A stretch of DNA of 64,000 bases. Source: a bacterium. Lineage in GTDB: Bacteria; Cyanobacteriota; Vampirovibrionia; Vampirovibrionales; Vampirovibrionaceae. The stretch is taken from the NCBI GenBank assembly GCA_030429585.1, contig JAUIEU010000001.1:62001-126000 (forward strand), given 5' to 3'. Below, piece after piece: positions 28,960-37,437 of the stretch (position 1 is the first letter of the stretch; each line of letters starts with the position of its first letter). Under the pieces are notes generated by a model. The model saw nothing but the letters and a program-made list of their open reading frames with translations, ran no database searches and had not been told where the DNA came from. The translations under genes were made by a program, and so were the position numbers.

Positions 28960-29070
28960 GGTAATAAAAGCGAGTAGGCTTATACAAATCTAGCTCGATT
29001 TTGTACCCACCCCTTTTAAAGTGTTGTTTGGTTTAACCGTGCCCGCCGATGGCTTCTCGTTGAAACCTAC

Positions 29071-29155
29071 TGCCCCGGGCCGGACTTGAACCGGCACAGT
29101 ACTAAGTACCGAGGGATTTTAAGTCCCTTGTGTCTACCAATTCCACCACCGGGGC
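29071..29155 (-). tRNA. tRNA-Leu (UAA)
   Basis: Read on the minus strand: acceptor GCCCCGG/CCGGGGC, anticodon stem GGGA/TCCC with loop CTTAAAA (anticodon TAA), a long variable arm (class II, as for leucine) and T-arm with GGTTCAAGTCC. Discriminator A; no encoded CCA follows. Confidence 0.95.
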
Positions 29156-29318
29156 AGCAGGACGATTACTTTAACAAAAGGGCCCTGCGGGCACAATCCA
29201 TTTGGGCAAATTAGCTAAAAAATAGCTTAGCCCCTCCCGATTGGTAGGGGTTTTGTCTACAATAGGCGGGTATGGTTTGGTATGGTGGCCCCGCCCACCC
29301 ACAGAAAGCGCAGTAAGC

Positions 29319-30125
29319 ATGAGTATCCAACTGGTGGCCATAGATTTAGACGGTACCACCGTTCGGCATGATTTAACCATTGCCCCGGCGGTGTTAAAAG
29401 CAGTACACCAACTCGTGCACCACACGCCGGTTAAGGTGGTGGTGGCCACTGGGCGCATGCACCCATCCGCCTTAACTTATGTGCGCCAGCTACAAACCCC
29501 AGAGCCGGTGGTGAGCTACCAAGGCGGCATGGTTACCACACAATGTAATCAGCAAAAAACGCTGCACCATAGCCCTATTCATCTACCCACCGCTCAAGCC
29601 CTGCTTGCCGAGCTAAAGGCCGATAATTTTAACGTCAATGTGTATATTAATAACCAGCTGTATACTAACCATAGTAATGATAAGGCGGCTTATTACGCTA
29701 AAATGGCAGGCGTGGAGCCGGTATTGGTAGATGACTTAGCCACCGTGCTAACCGCCCCCCCCACAAAAATGATGGTGATTGACGATAACCGGATTGACGA
29801 GCTGTTGCTGCATATCCGCGCTACGTATGGCGATACAGTGGATTGTATCCGCAGCCGTACCGATTTTTGCGAGGTGGTGGCCAAAAACACCAGTAAGTGG
29901 AATGCGGTAAAGCTGCTGGCGGATGACTGGGGTATTCCTGATGAATCCATTATGGCGGTGGGCGATCAGGAAAATGATCTCTCTATGATTACGGCTGCCG
30001 GCCTTGGCGTGGCTATGGGTAATGCGCCGGCGTGGATTCAGGCCCAAGCCAAAGTGGTTGCCCCGAGTATTGATGAAGATGGCTTGGCCGCTGTGTTAGA
30101 CGAATACGTGTTGAGTGTGGTGTAA
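29319..30125 (+). CDS. Cof-type HAD-superfamily phosphatase
   Basis: 268 residues from ATG 29319; a longer open frame from 29241 adds a Gly/Trp-rich segment that does not fit the family. Haloacid dehalogenase motifs are present: DLDGTT (motif I with nucleophile Asp), VATGR (motif II), a Lys in NTSKWNAV (motif III) and GDQENDLSMI (motif IV). The C2-type cap lies between motifs II and III. These enzymes dephosphorylate sugar phosphates, FMN or other small phosphates in the cytoplasm; the substrate cannot be read from the sequence. ispF starts two bases after the stop, so the two are co-transcribed. Confidence 0.85.
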   Translation: MSIQLVAIDLDGTTVRHDLTIAPAVLKAVHQLVHHTPVKVVVATGRMHPSALTYVRQLQTPEPVVSYQGGMVTTQCNQQKTLHHSPIHLPTAQALLAELKADNFNVNVYINNQLYTNHSNDKAAYYAKMAGVEPVLVDDLATVLTAPPTKMMVIDDNRIDELLLHIRATYGDTVDCIRSRTDFCEVVAKNTSKWNAVKLLADDWGIPDESIMAVGDQENDLSMITAAGLGVAMGNAPAWIQAQAKVVAPSIDEDGLAAVLDEYVLSVV

Positions 30126-30127
30126 CC

Positions 30128-30637
30128 ATGACAGCAGCAGCGCAACACATCCGTATTGGCCAAGGCTACGATTTACACCGGTTAGTAAACCGCACGGAAG
30201 AACCCACGGCAGGCCCACTAATAGTGGGTGGTGTAGACATTAGCGCTGCAATGGGTACCGTGGCCCATAGTGATGGCGATGTGGTGCTACATGCCCTGAT
30301 TGATGCCTTGCTGGGGGCGTTAGCCCTGGGTGATATTGGCGACCATTTTCCGCCAAGTGATGCGCGCTATGCCAATGTGGATAGCGCCACGCTGTTAGCC
30401 GATGTACTGGCTATGGTAACGAAACACAAGGCCAGTATTATTAATGTGGATAGCACCATTTTTTTAGAAAAACCTAAGCTGGGCAACAATAAGCAGAAAA
30501 TCCGCCAGCGGCTAGCCGAACTATTGGGGCTGACAATCGAGCAGGTATCGGTAAAAGCCAAAACCATGGAGCAGCTGGGGGCCATTGGCCAAGGCCAAGC
30601 TATTGCCGTTAGTGTAAGTGTATTGCTTAATTTGTAA
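30128..30637 (+). CDS. ispF: 2-C-methyl-D-erythritol 2,4-cyclodiphosphate synthase
   Basis: 169 residues, normal length. It converts CDP-methylerythritol 2-phosphate to the cyclic diphosphate, releasing CMP, in the MEP isoprenoid route. The family signatures are all visible: GQGYDLHRL with metal ligands Asp and His, AHSDGDVVLHALIDALLGA, DIGDHFPPSD, NVDSTIFLEKPKL and KAKTMEQLGAIGQGQ. Forms a trimer with zinc in this family. Stands two bases downstream of the HAD gene; ispH, a later step of the same pathway, is about 480 bases further on the opposite strand. ispD is not next to it. Confidence 0.95.
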   Translation: MTAAAQHIRIGQGYDLHRLVNRTEEPTAGPLIVGGVDISAAMGTVAHSDGDVVLHALIDALLGALALGDIGDHFPPSDARYANVDSATLLADVLAMVTKHKASIINVDSTIFLEKPKLGNNKQKIRQRLAELLGLTIEQVSVKAKTMEQLGAIGQGQAIAVSVSVLLNL

Positions 30638-30729
30638 TATAGAATTTAAAAAAAATTAATGATCAGCCGAATCTATAGGCAAAAATAATGGTGCTACGTT
30701 TTTTATATTAATACCCAGAGTTAATACAA

Positions 30730-31083
30730 ATGTTTATGCCGTTAATAAAATCTTCTATACATACCCTGCAACTATACCCAACTTTTACCGGAAGAGGGAG
30801 AAGTAATACTATACCGATAGATGTTTATTATGTGCTTTCTTTTATGGAGGATGGGCCCAAAACAGCGCGCCAGCTTTTAGAAAAATTAGGAGCGCTACCT
30901 TTTGGAACGTTGCCTATTGCTGATTATAACATTACACATGTGCGAAATATTGTTAACCGGTATACAACTTCAGGAGAGATTAAATCAGAGGGTAAAGACC
31001 CCAATCTCGTAGGAACATTAAGAGGACTGACAGCAGCGGGTAAGACAATGTTGGCTAAAGCTAAAAAAGATTATTCAAAATAA
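30730..31083 (+). CDS. Hypothetical protein, possible winged-helix
   Basis: 117 residues. The middle has a helix-turn-helix-like arrangement (YYVLSFMEDGPKTARQLLEKLG, then ITHVRNIVNRYTTSGEIKSEG) followed by a terminal basic helix (GLTAAGKTMLAKAKK), which resembles a small winged-helix DNA-binding protein. I do not recognise the family. The DNA is AT-richer than the ispF and ispH genes on either side, so it may be a late insertion. No clear ribosome site before the ATG. Confidence 0.5.
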   Translation: MFMPLIKSSIHTLQLYPTFTGRGRSNTIPIDVYYVLSFMEDGPKTARQLLEKLGALPFGTLPIADYNITHVRNIVNRYTTSGEIKSEGKDPNLVGTLRGLTAAGKTMLAKAKKDYSK

Positions 31084-31115
31084 ACTTTTGATTAGTGAGA
31101 GGATAAGTTAGTGAC

Positions 31116-32054
31116 TTATAGGGCTTTTAAATAATTGACGACTTCGTCTACTAAAAACTGGGGGGTGCTGGCCCCGGCGGTAACGCCGATATTTTTAGCG
31201 CTGGCTATAATGGCGTTGCCTTCCAGCTCGGCGTAGGTTTCCACGTGGATGGCAGGTGTCCCAACATCTTCGCTGGTTTCGGCTAGGTGGGTGGTATTGC
31301 TGCTGTTTTTGCCCCCAATTACTACCATCACATCCACGTCTCGGGCCAAATCTTGCGCGCTGTTTTGCCTAAAAAAGGTAGCAGGGCAAATGGTGTTAAA
31401 CACTTTTAGTTCTTTAGCCACCATGCTTAGGGCGCGTACCATATCAAAAAAGTTATCTTCTAATTGGGTGGTTTGGCTAACCACGCCAATGCGACGCTTG
31501 GGCACGTCTTTCAAGGCTTCAGGTATATCGGCAATTTTATTAATGGCCACAATATGGGCATTGGGTATGCGGGCCGCATGGGCGCGAATGCCAATGACCT
31601 CTGGGTGGTTGTCTTTACCGGCAATCACCACGGTGTAGCCGTCTTCGGCCAGTTCAATGGCTTTATTTTGCACTAGGCGTACATCCGGGCAGGTGGCATC
31701 TTGTACGGCAATCCCGCGGGCTTTGGCGGCGTCCACCAACTCTGGGGTAGAGCCATGGGTACGAATCACCACCATGGCGCCATCTGGCACGTCATCTAGG
31801 TTTTCTACCGTGTTAATGCCGTCTTCGGCCAGCTTAGCAATCATTTGCGGGTTATGGATAAGTTGCCCTAGCACGTATACTGGGCGCCCTTCCGCTTGGC
31901 GTTGCAGTTCGCCCGCGTCAATGGTTTTATCCACTGCTTTTTTAACCCCATGGCAAAAGCCGTGGTGTTTGGCTAGCACCACTGTTTTAGGGCTTACCAT
32001 GGTGATGGGTTCAGTTGTTGCGAGTGTCATGTCTCTAATGCCGGTTAGCGTCAA
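31116..32054 (-). CDS. ispH: 4-hydroxy-3-methylbut-2-enyl diphosphate reductase
   Basis: 312 residues. Final enzyme of the MEP pathway: reduces HMBPP to IPP and DMAPP with a [4Fe-4S] cluster. The three cluster cysteines are visible at about 34 (HGFCHGV), 122 (DATCPDV) and 223 (NTICPAT). The substrate histidines are in GQLIHN and DNHPE, with further family blocks at SQTTQ and GGKNSSNT. A second ATG eight codons in (before LATTEP) is an alternative start. Isolated on the minus strand, facing a short hypothetical gene. Confidence 0.95.
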   Translation of the reverse strand: MTLTGIRDMTLATTEPITMVSPKTVVLAKHHGFCHGVKKAVDKTIDAGELQRQAEGRPVYVLGQLIHNPQMIAKLAEDGINTVENLDDVPDGAMVVIRTHGSTPELVDAAKARGIAVQDATCPDVRLVQNKAIELAEDGYTVVIAGKDNHPEVIGIRAHAARIPNAHIVAINKIADIPEALKDVPKRRIGVVSQTTQLEDNFFDMVRALSMVAKELKVFNTICPATFFRQNSAQDLARDVDVMVVIGGKNSSNTTHLAETSEDVGTPAIHVETYAELEGNAIIASAKNIGVTAGASTPQFLVDEVVNYLKAL

Positions 32055-32076
32055 TTAGGTGCTATTCTAACCGAAT

Positions 32077-32580
32077 CTACGGCTGTCCGTACAGCTGCTT
32101 TAAGCTGGCCGGGGCGTCTAGTAGGCTCATCACGGTTACCATCACCACGCGCGGCTGCTCGCCGGGGCGATCGATTAAAAACTGGATATTATCGCCAGGG
32201 ATATCGCTAATAGCGGCATCTACCGTGGGCCTTGGCTGGTTTAGGGTGCTGCCGCCGTTAATCGAAATCACCACATCCCCCACGCGTAAGCCGGCTTTTG
32301 CCGCTGGCGATAGCGGAAACACACCGCGTACCATGGGGTAGTTGCCGGGCCTTATAGCTAAATCTACGCCTACAATGCCGTGGTCCGTCATGCGGGTGGT
32401 AACGCCCACGCCGCCCTGTAAGGGCTTGCCAGCATAACTTTGGCTCCAGCCCAGTTGGGGTAGGCCCCATGTAATTAGTGCATAGGCCAGTAAAATTACC
32501 CAAAAATAACGTACCATCACACAAGGCTGGCAGTTGGTGGCCTTGTCATCGGTGCTGCATTGGGTGGGTTTTTTCTTCAT
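32077..32580 (-). CDS. Membrane-anchored PDZ-domain protein
   Basis: 167 residues. A short cytoplasmic N-terminus with four cysteines (two in CQPC), one membrane helix (VILLAYALITWGL) and a single PDZ domain in the periplasm (residues about 75-150): GVFPLSPAAKAGLRVGDVVISINGGS is the peptide-binding carboxylate loop region. No protease domain is attached, so it is likely a scaffold or adaptor. It starts directly at the stop of the upstream gene (TAA then ATG), so the two are coupled. Confidence 0.8.
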   Translation of the reverse strand: MKKKPTQCSTDDKATNCQPCVMVRYFWVILLAYALITWGLPQLGWSQSYAGKPLQGGVGVTTRMTDHGIVGVDLAIRPGNYPMVRGVFPLSPAAKAGLRVGDVVISINGGSTLNQPRPTVDAAISDIPGDNIQFLIDRPGEQPRVVMVTVMSLLDAPASLKQLYGQP

Positions 32581-33249
32581 TTATAAAATTCTGTTGTTGT
32601 TAATGTGGAAGGAGATTGGCTCCATGGTGCTATCTTCAGCATAGTCGTAAAAGGTAATATCGTACTCGTCTAAATGGAGCAGGGTCTTCATGGGGAAGTA
32701 ATACGCATTAACGCCTTCCCACTGGGTAGCGGTTTTTTTATCGCCATCAATTGGTTGGGCAAAGCGGCCAATAATGCGCTTGCTAGGCTTTAGGGTAAAG
32801 GTTTTTCCGTGGCCAATACCTTCTATTTTGGCGGCAATCGTGCGTTGGAATTTATTGCTATCGCCGTACAGGCTCAATACAAACTTAGCTTCTGATTGAT
32901 AGCGAATATTCGTCATGCTGCGGATAACCCGCGAGTGCATTTTATGAGCTTTTTTAATTTCTTTAGGGGTAGGGTTAGCCGGGTGGCCGCCTTTGGCTAC
33001 GTTGGCGGCAATCATCATAAAGGGGGTGTATATGTTTAGCAGGGTGCCATCGGCGCGCTCCATCCAGTTAGGTCCCAGTAGCTCGCTAAGGCCGTAGTGG
33101 CCACGTTCCATGCCATACCGCACAGCCTGATTAATGCCTTTGGCATCCACCGGTACTAAGGCGTTGGCGGCTGGTGTGGCAAGGGCTAGGGTGCTAACAA
33201 GCAAAGCGGCCAGTAAGCCGTGGGTAAAACGAAGTAAGTGTAGGGTCAT
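32581..33249 (-). CDS. Secreted protein of unknown function
   Basis: 222 residues with a signal peptide (LLAALLVSTLALATPAANA). The mature part has no motif I recognise; it is mixed alpha/beta with FMMIAANVAKGG, FTLKPSKRIIGRF and a C-terminal ITFYDYAEDS. The last part may be a lipocalin-like or similar strand-rich region. It is directly upstream of the PDZ gene on the minus strand, and overlaps the small PY-rich ORF before it by ATGA, suggesting a three-gene envelope unit. Confidence 0.7.
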   Translation of the reverse strand: MTLHLLRFTHGLLAALLVSTLALATPAANALVPVDAKGINQAVRYGMERGHYGLSELLGPNWMERADGTLLNIYTPFMMIAANVAKGGHPANPTPKEIKKAHKMHSRVIRSMTNIRYQSEAKFVLSLYGDSNKFQRTIAAKIEGIGHGKTFTLKPSKRIIGRFAQPIDGDKKTATQWEGVNAYYFPMKTLLHLDEYDITFYDYAEDSTMEPISFHINNNRIL

Positions 33250-33395
33250 AAGTACGGGTCAGCCAATGGAGGAAAATACAAATAATAATACGGGTAAAAC
33301 AGATTGTAATAATAAACCGGATAGGTTGGGGGATGTGGTGAGCAATACACTAAAGTTACAATAACCATAGTTAAATATAGGAACACGACCACCAT
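33246..33395 (-). CDS. Small membrane protein with Tyr/Pro-rich tail (candidate)
   Basis: A 49-codon frame with one membrane helix (VVVFLYLTMVIVTLVYC) and a tail unusually rich in Tyr and Pro (PHPPTYPVYYYN, FYPYYYLYFPP). Its TGA overlaps the ATG of the next gene (ATGA), the spacing expected of a coupled gene. Against it: no clear ribosome site, and its first ATG lies head-to-head with the methyltransferase ATG across the sequence CCATGG. An internal ATG at 33368 would give 40 residues and no overlap with the neighbour. Confidence 0.35.
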   Translation of the reverse strand: MVVVFLYLTMVIVTLVYCSPHPPTYPVYYYNLFYPYYYLYFPPLADPYL

Positions 33396-34125
33396 GGCAA
33401 TTCGACCGGAATTAACCCCACCGGATGTACGGCACCATATTGATGCCTTTTTTGGAAGAGGCTCGTTACAGTATGATGCTGATATCCTGCGCATTGTTCC
33501 CGTATACCAAACCATGTTTGAACAATTGCTGGACCATTTATGGGTAGAACCCGATGCGCCGTGGCAATTGGTAGAATTAGGCTGCGGCACTGGCAACCTA
33601 ACCCGCTTGCTGTTAAAGGCATTTCCTAATGCCAAATTAACCGTGGTAGATGCCAGCCAAGAGATGTTGGACCGCACCGCCGAAAAACTAACCCCTGCTG
33701 ATAGCAGCCGTACCGAGCTGCACGCGGCCTATTTTAATGATTTTGACGTAGAGCCCGGCAGTGTGGATTTAATTATCAGTAGTTTAGCCCTGCACCACGT
33801 GCCTGATGATAAAAAACCCGATTTATATAACCGCATGTTTGAGTGGTTAAAGCCAGGGGGTAAGTTTAGGTGCGCCGACCAATGCCTTACCTTGCCCGGC
33901 GAAATAGGCAATGCCCATAACCTAACCCGCTGGCAAGAGTGGGCTACCGAAAAAGGCGCCGACCGTGCCACGCTGGATAGGTGGCTAGAGCATATTCATA
34001 CGGCGGACCATTATGCCAGTTTGGCCAACCACTTTACGTGGATGCAGCAGGCTGGTTTTACGGAAACGGATTGTTATTGGCGGGTGCTGTTTTGGGCCGT
34101 ATTTGGTGCGGAGAAACCGGCTTAG
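33394..34125 (+). CDS. SAM-dependent methyltransferase
   Basis: 243 residues, class I Rossmann methyltransferase. Motif I is LVELGCGTGNLTRLLL (SAM-binding glycines), then LTVVDASQEML (the acidic residue binding the ribose), VDLIISSLALHHV (motif IV) and WLKPGGKF (motif V). The C-terminal 90 residues are variable, probably covering the substrate. The small-molecule substrate cannot be told from the sequence; ubiquinone/menaquinone and other small-molecule enzymes share these motifs. GGAAC lies before the ATG. Confidence 0.8.
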   Translation: MAIRPELTPPDVRHHIDAFFGRGSLQYDADILRIVPVYQTMFEQLLDHLWVEPDAPWQLVELGCGTGNLTRLLLKAFPNAKLTVVDASQEMLDRTAEKLTPADSSRTELHAAYFNDFDVEPGSVDLIISSLALHHVPDDKKPDLYNRMFEWLKPGGKFRCADQCLTLPGEIGNAHNLTRWQEWATEKGADRATLDRWLEHIHTADHYASLANHFTWMQQAGFTETDCYWRVLFWAVFGAEKPA

Positions 34126-34175
34126 TTTTTAGAACGCAGTTTGACGAAAACGTCATTAATGTATCGAGGATGTGT

Positions 34176-34571
34176 ATGAAATATGCAAAGGGGTTTACCC
34201 TAATGGAATTGGCCGTAGTGATTGCCATTATTGGTATTTTGGCAGGCACGGCCTTATTTCAGTATGCTCAGGTTGTTCGTAACAGCTATATTTCTCATGC
34301 CCATACGGTACGGGCGTATTTAGATAGTGGCTTAATCACCTATGTTTTAAACACAGGGGGCAACGCTGCGGATTTTTCTGATTTTGTAACGGCAGGCACT
34401 ATCCCGTCAGGTAGTAATATATCCATTAGCCTGGCAGGTAACGAGGCGTGTACCCAGTCTGCTATTGGTGCCCAAATTGTGTGCGAATACACGTCGTTGG
34501 GCATGAATTTTGACGTGACCTTTTCTTTTGATGCCAATGGTAATATCCAGGATGACATCCCTGCGGTGTAA
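34176..34571 (+). CDS. Type IV prepilin-like protein
   Basis: 131 residues. The prepilin signal is textbook: short basic leader MKYAKG, cleavage after Gly, then FTLMELAVVIAIIGILAGTA with the Glu at +5 (N-methylated Phe at +1 by family knowledge). Two cysteines in the globular part (ACTQ and VCEY) may form the C-terminal disulfide loop. A much longer open frame starts at 33981 inside the methyltransferase; I choose ATG 34176 because AGG lies seven bases before it. It faces the prepilin peptidase gene, whose stop is only five bases away, an arrangement typical of pilus genes. Which machine it serves (motility pilus, secretion or DNA uptake) is open. Confidence 0.85.
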   Translation: MKYAKGFTLMELAVVIAIIGILAGTALFQYAQVVRNSYISHAHTVRAYLDSGLITYVLNTGGNAADFSDFVTAGTIPSGSNISISLAGNEACTQSAIGAQIVCEYTSLGMNFDVTFSFDANGNIQDDIPAV

Positions 34572-34575
34572 CCCT

Positions 34576-35658
34576 TTATAGGCGAAATAACATGACCCCT
34601 ACCGAGCCGAGTATTAAGGCTGGGCCTAGGGGCACGTACACATAATTTTCTTGGTTGCGTAGTTGGCGCAAAAATACCAATAAGGCTGCCATCGCCCCTA
34701 CTAAAGAAATCATCATCACCGTCATGGCATCCATGCCTAGGGTGGTTAGCCAGGTTTTGCCAAAATATGGCAGCAAAGCAAAAAAGCCGCTGGCTAACCC
34801 ACTAAACAGGATAGTCCATTGACCGTGCCGCACCCACTGTACCGCCAGGATAGGAAAGGCAAGCACGGTTTGTAGAATAAACCCCAGGAATAAGCCTACT
34901 AACATGCCTTCGGCACCAATAAAGGCCCCTATTCCCATCATCAAATGGGTATCGCCGTGGCCAAAGCCATCGGTGCCTAAAAATCGTCGACTAAGGGCAA
35001 TGGTGCCTTCAAAAAATACAATGCTTAGCAGTATGCCGCCAATCGCACTGGCAATGCTGTAGGGTATTACCACATCGCCCCAGGCTAGCGGCAGGGTGGC
35101 GATGGCATAGTTGGCTGGGTATAGGGCAAAATCTGGTAACACGCCTGCGCCAAGTAGGTGTAGCAGCAGCCCGGCAGGGATAAGTGATAGAGAGTTGATT
35201 TGAAAGATTAGGTGCTCTTTTAAATCGGTAATAAAAATCACAATCAGGTTGCAGGCCAAAAATAACCACAGCAAGGTGGGCCATCCTAGGCCAACTTTCC
35301 ATATCACGGCTAAAAAGGCCAGGGCGGTTACTATTTCCGTTATCCACACCTCAATAGGGATGGGTGCCTTACAGTAGCGGCATTTGCCACCCAGTAGTGC
35401 CCAACCCAGCAAGGGGATATTGTCATACCAGCGGAGGGCATGGTTACAGCTAGTGCACCGAGATGGCGGCGATACAATGGATTCATCCGCTAAAAAACGG
35501 CTGGCCACCACATGCAAAAAGCTGCCAAAAATAGCTCCTAGTAGCCCGGTGGTTACCCAAATAGTAATGGGTGCTAAGCCAGTACCGGCCCCAACAGGGT
35601 GGGCGCCGGGCAAGGGTGCGACCCATTGGGCTAGTAATGCTAAAAATTCCTCAACCAT
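34576..35658 (-). CDS. pilD: Prepilin peptidase (A24 family, PilD-like)
   Basis: 360 residues, longer than the usual 260-290. It cleaves type IV prepilin leaders and methylates the new N-terminus, in the inner membrane. Visible: GSFLHVVASR, the cytoplasmic zinc-type cysteines (SRCTSC and CRYC), membrane helices, and the two catalytic aspartates in ITDLKEH and FGHGDTHLM. A C-terminal extension with two further helices accounts for the additional length. Converges on the pilin gene 34176-34571, its probable substrate. Confidence 0.9.
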   Translation of the reverse strand: MVEEFLALLAQWVAPLPGAHPVGAGTGLAPITIWVTTGLLGAIFGSFLHVVASRFLADESIVSPPSRCTSCNHALRWYDNIPLLGWALLGGKCRYCKAPIPIEVWITEIVTALAFLAVIWKVGLGWPTLLWLFLACNLIVIFITDLKEHLIFQINSLSLIPAGLLLHLLGAGVLPDFALYPANYAIATLPLAWGDVVIPYSIASAIGGILLSIVFFEGTIALSRRFLGTDGFGHGDTHLMMGIGAFIGAEGMLVGLFLGFILQTVLAFPILAVQWVRHGQWTILFSGLASGFFALLPYFGKTWLTTLGMDAMTVMMISLVGAMAALLVFLRQLRNQENYVYVPLGPALILGSVGVMLFRL

Positions 35659-35808
35659 GGTATTGGCCCGCCTTTTGGCAATATAACCGCATTATTACCG
35701 TGGCGTTGCCATGGGTAATACTATTAGTTTACTGCCTAACGCCCCCCTGCGGAATAAACCAGAGGAAAATAAGGTATTGATAGGATATAAAACGTGGGGC
35801 CGGGCCTG

Positions 35809-36588
35809 CTAGGCAATCATTTCTGTGGCGAGCAAGCGCTGGATTTTACTAATAGCCTTTTTACACTTACGGCTAACCTGAATTTGCGAAATCCCCATGA
35901 GATCCCCAACATATTGTTGGGTATAGCCATCCACGTATACATAAATCAGCATATTGCGTTCTTCTTCTGGCAACCGACTTAGGGCGGGTTCAATGCTTAG
36001 GCAGTTTTCATGTATTTCCATAAACAAGCTGGCATGTTCATCCATTAGTTCTTCGGCAAACTGGTTGTTGTCGTCGCATAACCAATCTAACGAGACAATA
36101 TCTTGTCGGCGCTCCACCGTGCGGGCTTCCGTTACTTGGCGCTCGCTGCATTCCAGGGCCTGAGCTAGTTCCGTATCGGTGGGGGTTCGTTTCAGCTTGG
36201 TAGAGAGTTGATCCACCACTTGGTTAAGTCGTACATACAATTGGCGTAGCACCATAGGGGCTTTTACCAGTTGTATTTTATCTCGTAGGTAGTGGCGAAT
36301 TTCGCCGGTAATGCACACGGTGGCATAGGTTTTAAAACAGGCCCCCTTATCGGAAGAAAACCTATCCAAGGCCTTGAGAAGCCCGATGGTACCTACCTGC
36401 ACTAAATCATCCAAGGGGTCCGTTTGTCGGCGTGCCAGGCCGCTAGCAATGCGCTTAACATAGGGCAGTAATTGTTCCACCACTCTGTTTTGCAGGTGTT
36501 GGCGCTGCTTTTTGGTTTCTGGCGTGTTGGGTAGGGCTTCGTAGCGTTGTACCCATTGGGTAATATCCGCACTAAAAAATTGGTCCAT
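35809..36588 (-). CDS. Sigma-70 family factor (SigB/SigF/FliA-like)
   Basis: 259 residues, short for sigma-70 and without region 1. Region 2 is clear (DDLVQVGTIGLLKALDRF, then FKTYATVCITGEIRHYLRD). Region 3 follows (LKRTPTDTELAQALECSE), then region 4 with a recognition helix (YTQQYVGDLMGISQIQVSRKCKKAISK). GEIRHYLRD is the hallmark of the SigB/SigF/SigG/FliA branch, and cyanobacterial SigF is close in pattern. Such factors run stress, pilus or flagellar regulons; the nearby pilin and flagellin genes make a motility or surface role attractive, but this is inference. No anti-sigma gene adjoins it. Confidence 0.85.
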   Translation of the reverse strand: MDQFFSADITQWVQRYEALPNTPETKKQRQHLQNRVVEQLLPYVKRIASGLARRQTDPLDDLVQVGTIGLLKALDRFSSDKGACFKTYATVCITGEIRHYLRDKIQLVKAPMVLRQLYVRLNQVVDQLSTKLKRTPTDTELAQALECSERQVTEARTVERRQDIVSLDWLCDDNNQFAEELMDEHASLFMEIHENCLSIEPALSRLPEEERNMLIYVYVDGYTQQYVGDLMGISQIQVSRKCKKAISKIQRLLATEMIA

Positions 36589-36769
36589 GGCAATGACACT
36601 TCCTGGGCGTTACCCCGGTTGATAGCTGGCTAATTAAGGTTAGACAGTTATGGTTAAAAATCCCACAGTGACAATAATTTAGGTGTCACTAAGGCCAGTA
36701 TCGGCGGGGGTTTGCCTATCCTCCACACAAAAAGGCCTAATATTAATGTTTTTTAACAAAATGGAATAA

Positions 36770-37417
36770 CTATGGCCCTGTCTGGGTACTATGGCGGTGG
36801 TAGCTAGTGTGCCAATGGGGCTTAGGGGTGGTTAATTGCTGGGTTACTTCTGTTAACAGGTGTTGGCAAAGGGGCGCTACAATGGCGGTGTGGGTGTTAT
36901 TCGCCACGGTGGGCTTTACTTGGATGCAAGCAATGGCAATGTTGGCATCTTGTTTGGCTAGTGTGGGGGCGCCCCACCAGTTAAGGCCAATGCCAATAAC
37001 GTAACCCACTAAATCGCTGCCTTGCACCATACTTTCTACCAAAATGCCGCCCGCTTTACCGTAGGTGTGGGGTTGGGTGGGCAGGGGTAGCATTAAATCG
37101 TTTATGGGTTTAATGGCCATGGGTAGCTGGTAAGTGTGGTGGAAATGCTCTACACAGGCCACGGCCACCATTTGGGTAATATCTGATGACAGTGGCAAGG
37201 CAGTGGGCGAGTGGTTAGGAATGACAAGGGAAAAATACAGCCCGCCGTTATGGGGGGCGTTATGCCAGGCTCGCCCCTGTGTGCCCCGCCCAGCGGTTTG
37301 GGTCGTCGCCAGAATAATAACGGGCTCGGTTAGGGTGCCCAACTGAAGTTGGCGCTTGCCTTCCGCATTCGTGGAATCTAATGATTTAAATGAGTAAAGA
37401 GGTAGAAGTGATGTCAT
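36770..37417 (-). CDS. birA: Biotin--[acetyl-CoA carboxylase] ligase
   Basis: 215 residues from ATG 37417; an upstream in-frame extension to 37489 overlaps the HIT gene and is rejected. The biotinyl-AMP motif is GRGTQGRAWHN, then GGLYFSLV, and the active-site KxxND segment here reads KPINDL, with KAGGILVE after. It attaches biotin to the carrier of acetyl-CoA carboxylase via biotinyl-AMP. No N-terminal DNA-binding domain, so it is the monofunctional type. Follows the HIT gene by 20 bases and is probably co-transcribed. Confidence 0.85.
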   Translation of the reverse strand: MTSLLPLYSFKSLDSTNAEGKRQLQLGTLTEPVIILATTQTAGRGTQGRAWHNAPHNGGLYFSLVIPNHSPTALPLSSDITQMVAVACVEHFHHTYQLPMAIKPINDLMLPLPTQPHTYGKAGGILVESMVQGSDLVGYVIGIGLNWWGAPTLAKQDANIAIACIQVKPTVANNTHTAIVAPLCQHLLTEVTQQLTTPKPHWHTSYHRHSTQTGP

Positions 37418-37437
37418 AGGTAAGGCCACTCTGTGGC

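Larger units (their letters stand above)
28441..29070. other. AT-rich intergenic region
   Basis: About 630 bases without a convincing gene. It holds the sensor kinase promoter region at its left end, a perfect DnaA-box sequence, a small hairpin (CCTAAC/GTTAGG, 28720-28737), a markedly AT-rich stretch at about 28740-28850 and a plus-strand terminator at 28930-28959. A small RNA on the plus strand ending at that terminator is possible. Confidence 0.6.

Noticed and set aside
33246-33677. 143-codon minus-strand frame overlapping the methyltransferase
   Set aside because: Only its last 49 codons lie outside the methyltransferase and look protein-like; the rest is the shadow of that gene. I kept only the short version.
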